From Pezicula radicicola (Eukaryota; Ascomycota; Leotiomycetes; Helotiales; Dermateaceae), in assembly GCA_003008705.1 (NCBI GenBank), contig PDUO01000042.1:64057-128056 (forward strand): 64,000 nucleotides of DNA. Reading direction: 5' to 3'. The translations under genes and the position numbers were made by a program. Shown here in pieces: positions 58,186 to 64,000 of the stretch (the first letter of the stretch is position 1; each line of letters starts with the position of its first letter). The notes below the pieces were generated by a model. That model was not told the origin of the DNA, did no database searches, and saw nothing but the letters and a program-made list of their open reading frames with translations.

Positions 58186-58442
58186 ATTTTCGGCGTTTAC
58201 GGCGGTTGGCGATGTGTCGAGTTGTTGTCGTGATCAAATACGGCCAAATTTGATTCTCCAAAGGTCGCGATATTCGACTCTCTCGCTCTGTGTGCGTGCT
58301 AATCCAACTCGGCTAGCGGCTAATCGGATTAAGCGAAGTCAACCTCATCCTTGCGGCTCTAAACTCTCGACGACTTCAAGCCACTCCTCATATCAACGTC
58401 TCCCAGCTGCTCGAGTGCCTCAAATAAAATCAGTGGTTCCAG
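58186..58442. promoter_or_regulatory. Divergent promoter of eL24 and Trm44
   Basis: A 257-base gap between the two start sites (or 443 bases to the alternative Trm44 start). It carries a pyrimidine-rich run (ctctctcgctctgtgtg) on the plus strand. Confidence 0.45.
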
Positions 58443-60197
58443 ATGTTAATATGGAAAAGCTTAAGATCTACAAGGTACCTTTTGCAAAATAGACTTGCTT
58501 TCTGGCCTTCATCTTTTTGTTCAAGTCACGTGAAGCCACCAAATCTTCAACCCCGAGCAAGATTTCTCAATTTCTCCAGATCCAGCAGCACAGCATTCAA
58601 TAGAAAAGTCTTCTCAAAACCATCCTTCATGTCTCTCGAAGCCTGTAAACCAGGAGACGGGGAAGTCCCAATCCTAGAACAAAACACAGGAGAGAAATGG
58701 ACACCACTCTTCCGACAAAATTGCACATTTCCACCAGAGATCTTCATGCAAGTAATGTTGAATCTAATACGAAATCCAAATATAAATTCGAACAAGCTAT
58801 TTCGAGCTGATATCTCCTTCGACAAACCATATACTAAAGCTGAGGATTTCGATACAAATAATGTCAGTATCGAACCGAGGATTGCTCAGTTTAAGGACTT
58901 TGATCTTAAGACTGTTATGATGAGGACGATGATACCGAGAAATGCACAATTGGATAAACCATTGGATCAAACATGTCTCATATATCAAAAAACAAGGGAA
59001 TCAGGAGATATAGAAACGCTTGTCGTATATCTACCACATATATCCTCAGCAGCCGAAGCACCATTTTACCATCCAGGCGTTTATGGAATAGGACATCTAC
59101 ACATCTACAACCCACAAACAAAACAAGGCGTAATATCAATTCACTATTCATTTTTCCCTTCCAACACCTCAATCTCAACCTCGAACTCAACCACACCAGG
59201 AATAAAATCAGAACCAGACTCAGAATCGGAAAAACTCACCCGAACAGCCCAACACCTCCTCTCAGTCCTCCACAAACACGGACAAGGAACAGCAGCCGGT
59301 TATAAAAAGCGAGTGCATCACGATCTAATAATCCCACAAGCAACCCTCCAAAACACCTACGCATCCCTAAAAGCCAAATACGCCAAATCCCTAATGACAA
59401 ACTGGGTAGAAGTAACCGATCCAACAAAACACGTCTTCGAAGATCTCTCCATCGCCGCATTTCTAATAGAACTTTGGAACGAGATGTACAAAAGCGAAAA
59501 ATTTCCAGGATTCGTGGATATAGGATGTGGAAATGGATTGTTGGTTCATATATTAAGAGAAGAAGGATATGAAGGGTGGGGATTCGATGCTAGGAAACGG
59601 AAATCTTGGGATACTTATAGTCAAAAGACACAAGAGAATTTGAAGGAACTCGTTTTAATTCCTTCGATAATTCAAACTTCGACATCAACACCAACACCAA
59701 CACTAACTCCAACCTCAACTCTCGAATCCTCACCTGGAATCCACAATGGCATCTTCCCTTCCGGTGCATTCATAATATCCAACCACGCCGACGAATTAAC
59801 ACCCTGGACACCCATCCTGGCAACCCTCTCCAACTCACCCTTCATAGCAATACCCTGTTGCTCACACACTCTCTCCGGAGCACGATTCCGCGCTCCCCCA
59901 TCCAAGGAAAAAGGAGTTAGTAATTCTGCGTATGCGAGTCTTGTTTCTTGGGTTGAGAAGTTGGCAAGTGATTGTGGATGGGTGGTTGAGAAGGAGATGT
60001 TGAGGATTCCTAGTACTAGGAATACTTGTTTGGTTGGGAGGAGGTTGGTCGGGGTTGAGGGTGGAAGTGGAAGTGGAAGTGGAAGTGATAGTGAGAAGGA
60101 GGAAATGATGAGGGAGTTGGTGAAGACTTATGGAGGTGCGAAGGGGTGGGAGGAGAATGCTATGAAGTTGGTTAAGGGGGCTACGAGAGGACATTAG
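58443..60197 (+). CDS. trm44: tRNA(Ser) Um44 2'-O-methyltransferase Trm44
   Basis: An uninterrupted frame of 584 codons. The family signature is clear in the C-terminal half: YKSEKFPGFVDIGCGNGLLV with HILREEGYEGWGFDARKRKS is the SAM-binding segment, and HADELTPWTPILATLSNSPF with IAIPCCSHTL is the other conserved block. An N-terminal AdoMet-MTase family region includes YHPGVYGIGHLHIYNPQT. Trm44 methylates U44 in serine tRNAs in the cytosol. Two starts are possible. The first (58443) would add 62 residues rich in Arg/Ser without acids (SLRSTRYLLQNRLAFWPSS), resembling a mitochondrial presequence. The second is MSLEACKPGD at 58629, just after a TCACGTGA palindrome. Two low-complexity stretches are present (TPTPTLTPTS and GSGSGSGSDS). 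Confidence 0.9.
   Translation: MLIWKSLRSTRYLLQNRLAFWPSSFCSSHVKPPNLQPRARFLNFSRSSSTAFNRKVFSKPSFMSLEACKPGDGEVPILEQNTGEKWTPLFRQNCTFPPEIFMQVMLNLIRNPNINSNKLFRADISFDKPYTKAEDFDTNNVSIEPRIAQFKDFDLKTVMMRTMIPRNAQLDKPLDQTCLIYQKTRESGDIETLVVYLPHISSAAEAPFYHPGVYGIGHLHIYNPQTKQGVISIHYSFFPSNTSISTSNSTTPGIKSEPDSESEKLTRTAQHLLSVLHKHGQGTAAGYKKRVHHDLIIPQATLQNTYASLKAKYAKSLMTNWVEVTDPTKHVFEDLSIAAFLIELWNEMYKSEKFPGFVDIGCGNGLLVHILREEGYEGWGFDARKRKSWDTYSQKTQENLKELVLIPSIIQTSTSTPTPTLTPTSTLESSPGIHNGIFPSGAFIISNHADELTPWTPILATLSNSPFIAIPCCSHTLSGARFRAPPSKEKGVSNSAYASLVSWVEKLASDCGWVVEKEMLRIPSTRNTCLVGRRLVGVEGGSGSGSGSDSEKEEMMRELVKTYGGAKGWEENAMKLVKGATRGH
58526..58533. promoter_or_regulatory. TCACGTGA palindrome inside the Trm44 5' region
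   Basis: It lies 96 bases upstream of the second possible start of Trm44 and about 340 bases upstream of the eL24 start. If functional, it favours the downstream start. Confidence 0.35.
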
Positions 60198-61142
60198 TTG
60201 GGTTCTTTCCCTAGACAGGTACTTCATATATTCTCAGATACCCAAAGTGCGAAGAAGTAAAAGCAAAAACAAAATACCCCAGCTCATCATCATCACCACC
60301 ACACCAGTATCCGCATATCCACACTACTCATAACAGCAGAACAGAACAACATAGACCACTATAATCAAAACAGAATAGGTCAACCAATTCATCCAGCGTA
60401 CACCATAAACCACCCCCCAGAGACTTAACTCAATTATAACACCAAATACAAACCCAACTGCCCAATCAACCAAACATCCACACCTATACGAACCAAGTTC
60501 CAACAATAAAGACCTCTCTATCTATCTCCTACCACGAATAGCAGCAGTAACCAACCCTCACAAGATATAGCATAAGGTAAATTTCCAACATTAAGATATC
60601 AACACTACCATACCATATCCATGTCCACGTGTTTGCTAAGATAACCAACCTCCTCTCCTTTCAATGAACAAGGACCATATGGACCTAAAAGACCTAGCTT
60701 TTGTTCGTAAGATTGAAGACGTATCCTACCATTCCTTTGGTCTCTCAAACAAAAAGAACATTATGAATCCGTTAGTGATTGTGAGAAATGGGGTTGCAAG
60801 GTGTGCGTTTCCACAACGAAGCAGGCAACCATAGCACTTAGTCCAACTCAGCACCTACGATTTAAACACTCCATCACAACACAAGAGCAAAGCCGTTGTG
60901 AAAAGGCGCTGAATGATTTTTGTACAAGCTAGCAACCCTATGACATGACGAACTAGCAAACCTAAGATCGCCGTATCCCATCACTGCAATACAGAAAGAA
61001 TTGCCGTGACAATAACAAACCCGCAAAGAGCGAGCATCTTTCCATGCATATATGCCATTGCATTCATCAAAAAATTAGATTTCCTGATCTACTCCCCCAC
61101 CAGAACCATTTTCCCAGACTTTTAGTGGTGTTATGATTTCAT
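60198..61142. other. Convergent spacer between Trm44 and NAC beta
   Basis: No gene seen. It probably holds both 3' UTRs. Confidence 0.5.
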
Positions 61143-61949
61143 TTATTCAACCTTGTCCTCAAAGGTCTCGCCTGCAACTAGGTCTGGAATGTCATCATCA
61201 TCCTCATCCTCCTTTGAGGCCTCTCCTCCTTCAGCCTTCTGCATGGATTGGTAGGATTCGGCAAGCTTGCGGAGGGATGCGAGGGAGTCGGGGCCGAGTT
61301 GGTTGAGGATGCCAGGGACGAGCTCAGTGAGTTCCTTGTCCTCTCCGTTTCCGTAGATGGCGAAGGTGTTGGCTGGCACGGCGGCGTGGACTACAAAGAT
61401 GTCAAGTTAGCTTGAGTGTCGGGTTCCAGAACTTTCCGACTACCAGAATTGTGTGGTGTACTGTGCACAGGGTGGGAGCTTACCCTTAGGAGCGGCAAAG
61501 TGGATGACGTTTCCATCAGCCTTGAACATGTTGACCTCCTCAATTGCCTGGATAGGCTGGACATTAAGCTTCTTAAGGGAAGTTTGCAGCTTCTTGTCGT
61601 CCATTCCGGCGCTCTTGTGGACCTTCTTGACCTTTCTTCTCGGTGTGCCCTTTCCACTATTCGATCTGTCAGCATGTGCCTACTACGCGCCTGACGCTTA
61701 ATGTATCCTCCCAGGATGTAAACTCATGATTCGAGATCGGATACGGTATTTCGAAGAGATTGCTACATACCCTGCGCACGAACGTTAGCTATTAGTCCTC
61801 ATGAGGCTCTGGTGAAAGCTGGGCTCAAGCTCCGATTGATTCCCGGTAAAGCTCTTCCCAGCTCCCTTTTTGCATCTCCCAAACAAATAAAGGCGCGACT
61901 CACCAATTCGCACCGACTGCTGCATCTTCTTCAACTTTTCCATATCCAT
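61143..61949 (-). CDS. egd1: Nascent polypeptide-associated complex subunit beta, with a 1-nt exon
   Basis: The spliced product is 155 residues: [60 protein letters not shown], the NAC domain end [19 protein letters not shown], and an acidic tail [20 protein letters not shown]. The RRKVKK motif binds the ribosome, as known for NAC beta (Egd1/BTF3). Exons are 61949-61904, 61771 alone, 61656-61484 and 61390-61143, totalling 468 bases, exactly 156 codons. The one-base exon is needed to make ATT-G + G + T-GGA, giving R-I-G-G-K; without it the frame fails. Both flanking introns have good ends (GTGAGT...GCGCAG and GTATGT...GAATAG). The protein acts with NAC alpha at the ribosome exit. Confidence 0.93.
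61771..61771 (-). other. Single-nucleotide micro-exon of NAC beta
   Basis: On the minus strand the sequence reads CGTGCGCAG, then G, then GTATGTAGC. The acceptor and the donor flank one base. The inferred codon GGT is split over three exons. Confidence 0.72.
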
Positions 61950-62797
61950 GATTGCGGTAGTGTGACTTCCTGCGCGGAAATCGAGGTGTGTGGGAGAGAG
62001 GGTGTGGTGGGTGAAGGGATTGAGTGGACTGTACTGGGTTCACGGGAGTCAGAGAGTGGTGCTTTTTGCGCAATACAATGGTCGTAGATGGGAGGATTCA
62101 GGAGGGGTGCAGTCACGTACCGGTGTGTGGATGGAATTCAATCCTTTCGTTCGATCGCGGTGTGGTCGCCGTGAAGATTTCACGATGCAGGCCCTCGTGT
62201 GGGCGCCAAGCTTTTCCGGACTACCACAGCACAGCACGCAAGCGAGAATCTTTTGTGGGGAACTCTCTCTCTCTTCTTCTCTTTCACCTCTCTTACCGTA
62301 GGCAGTCTTACTATATATATACAACACTGCACTTTCGCCAGTGAATAAGAAACAGCATTTCTTTAAACAAAGACATCATGGGTATCATGGGTATCATCGC
62401 TTGTCAATCACGATACACCTGACCCTTACCTAGCTCTATGCTGTACCGTACAAGGACAACATAGTGTTCCACAATCTGCAATCTTCCCAGTCATCTCGTG
62501 TTATTGCGTTGTTCCTAGGGAACAACGACTCCCTCTTCTTGACGTGCTTTCCTTAACGTTTCAAGGGACATATATTTTACGTCTCTGGCATAGCACGAAA
62601 CCTTACAGGAGCTAACGTTCTAATTAGGTAGGTATTGAACTACCTACCTCAGGGTAGACTTCAAGATATATACACCTACCTTGCGAAGACCATCATTTCA
62701 TATTTACTGGACGAATGGGTCCAATCCTGCAATAGATTGTAGCGACCACCCTCTCCACGTCGCGAAACGTCCTCCTCTCGTACCTAAAGATGTGGGC
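61950..62797. other. NAC beta promoter and spacer with palindrome
   Basis: A CT-rich run (about 62262-62293) lies upstream of NAC beta. A 9-bp perfect inverted repeat is at 62626-62649. No gene seen. Confidence 0.5.
62626..62649. repeat. 9-bp perfect inverted repeat AGGTAGGTA / TACCTACCT
   Basis: Arms are separated by ttgaac. It is flanked by further acctacctt words near 62670-62682. Such GGTAGGTA words are also seen at about 28273. Confidence 0.6.
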
Positions 62798-63647
62798 ATG
62801 ACCCCTATGAAAGCTGTGTACACACAAGATAATGGATCTCTGTGTACTCTTCGCAAGCTTCCACCAGAAGTCAGAATGAAGATATATGCAGAGTCTATTA
62901 TCAAAGCCTTTCATATATCAAAGTGAAAGAGCCTTCGCTACTCGTCGGACTCAGACATAGTCCTTCTCTCCACGCTGAGTATATGGAGGTTTATTGGCCC
63001 GTGCACAACATGCATGTGAATGTTTTGACTTGGAGCAGCCCTGAATACGTAGCAGTACTTCCCTCCATCAAAAATCTAACATAGAGCTTCCGTAAGCTGG
63101 AACTCCTTTCACTACTCTTCGGATTTGTACTGATTTCAGCTACCTTTAGCCGTGGCACAGACAAAGACTTTTGGGACTCCATCCAACAAATTCACTCAGC
63201 CACAAATTTGCACACACTTTCAATCGACTTCAAGGGCCAGATTTATCCTTATCCTCCCCCCCATTTTATCATCCTATGGTTATCAACATGCAAAGTCAGT
63301 TGCTAAGGAGTAGTTTTCCTGAGTTTTCATCTAATTGTTCTACCCATTCTGTGCAGTCAACCTCTAAAAGTTTCAATGGCCAATTCACAAGTCTTAAGAG
63401 ACTAACTCTTCGACACCTGTCAATTGAACACGTCCCGCTGGTTAAAGACCTTAACAAACTTCTTGGTGTAAAAGCGAGGGACATGGGTTTCGATAATTGC
63501 GACAATGTTGAGTTCCCGATGGGCATCCCTAGTGCAACGCCACTGGATTTTCCAACTTGGATATGGGAAGCAGAGAAGGGCAAGGTCTTAGGAAGTTCAC
63601 CGGAAGTGACCCAAGGGAAGGATATACAGGGTACTCTGAACATCTGA
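62798..63647 (+). pseudogene. Broken F-box/LRR-like protein gene
   Basis: The first frame, MTPMKAVYTQDNGSLCTLRK then LPPEVRMKIYAESIIKAF, has the LPPE-R-IY pattern of fungal F-box-like N-termini. A frame change near 62915-62925 continues KVKEPSLLVGLRHSPSLHAE. A TAG interrupts at 63082-63084 before SFRKLELLSLLFGFVLIS. The frame then runs to DKDFWDSIQQIHSATNLHTL and, over a canonical 66-base intron (63292-63357), to FNGQFTSLKRLTLRHLSIEH with VPLVKDLNKLLGVKARDMGF, which is LRR-like. Two lesions in one recognisable gene suggest a pseudogene. Function unknown. Confidence 0.55.
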
Positions 63648-64000
63648 ACAATATCATATATACCCTGGCTGTTTTGGTATTCATAAGAAGAGAGCTCGCT
63701 CTCTCTCTTGAGCAAAGAGATGGATGGGTTCCAGGATCGGGATCGTATTCAATTATAAGTTTTATTTCAATTGTTTTGCACTCATAATCTCATTTAGGTG
63801 AATTTTCTAACGCTATTCCTAATTAAATTTAGCAGTATTTCCAATGACAAACCCATAAGTAGCTTCGAGCTTTAGAACTTAGTAAATACAATCATACCAC
63901 TTTTTGATACTAAACTTAAACCTTCCCTTTTCATTTCTAGGATAAGATGATATATTATTACCACTACAATACCATTCTTTTTTCATTTCACATTCCATTG
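63648..64000. other. Window end, no gene seen
   Basis: A-T-rich 3' flank with no recognisable feature. Confidence 0.5.

Overview
The window is nuclear DNA of a filamentous ascomycete. Genes carry many short GT-AG introns of about 50-130 bases. The protein repertoire is typical of filamentous ascomycetes: PTH11-like rhodopsin-domain protein, HET-domain protein, SRPK-like kinase, secreted plant-wall glycosidases, and a STAND-type N-terminal domain with ankyrin-like repeats. The sequence style of the conserved genes (NAC beta, eL24, GH31, NiCoT) resembles Leotiomycetes/Helotiales (Sclerotinia/Botrytis relatives). That placement is an inference from remembered family style, not a search.

Region 1 (about 1-24.9 kb) looks like an accessory compartment. 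It holds a rhodopsin-like membrane protein, a truncated NTPase relic, a CDC123-like ATP-grasp protein, a HET-domain relic, a phytanoyl-CoA-dioxygenase-like oxygenase, an MFS sugar transporter, an HSL-type esterase, a decayed P-loop sulfotransferase, a full-length ABCC transporter with one in-frame stop, a decayed type-B carboxylesterase, and a STAND-N/ankyrin-like gene with an apparent 1-base frameshift. Oxygenase, transporter, esterase and efflux-type genes next to each other look like catabolic or detoxification functions, but no biosynthetic core enzyme is present.

Region 2 (about 26-42 kb) mixes intact genes and relics: an erythromycin-esterase-like hydrolase, a secreted GH12 glucanase, an UNC93-like MFS protein, a broken secreted-protein-like gene, an SRPK-like kinase, a short RIP-like relic of a nickel/cobalt transporter, a HET-domain protein, and a full-length NiCoT gene whose first splice junction does not resolve cleanly.

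Region 3 (about 43-64 kb) grades into conserved core genes: a coiled-coil protein, a GPI-anchored Cys-repeat protein, a GH10 xylanase relic, an orphan gene, a GH31 alpha-glucosidase, a membrane-anchored LigB/DODA dioxygenase, ribosomal protein eL24 divergent from the tRNA methyltransferase Trm44, and NAC beta. It ends with a broken LRR-like gene.

The strongest unusual signal is in NAC beta: the reading frame is restored only if a single-nucleotide exon (position 61771) is spliced between two introns with good consensus ends. Other notable items are a GC-AG intron in the ABC transporter, the NiCoT relic, a perfect nested hairpin downstream of GH12, and dispersed ACTTG-rich tracts. I found no tRNA, rRNA, CRISPR array, intact transposon or telomeric repeat that I could support.
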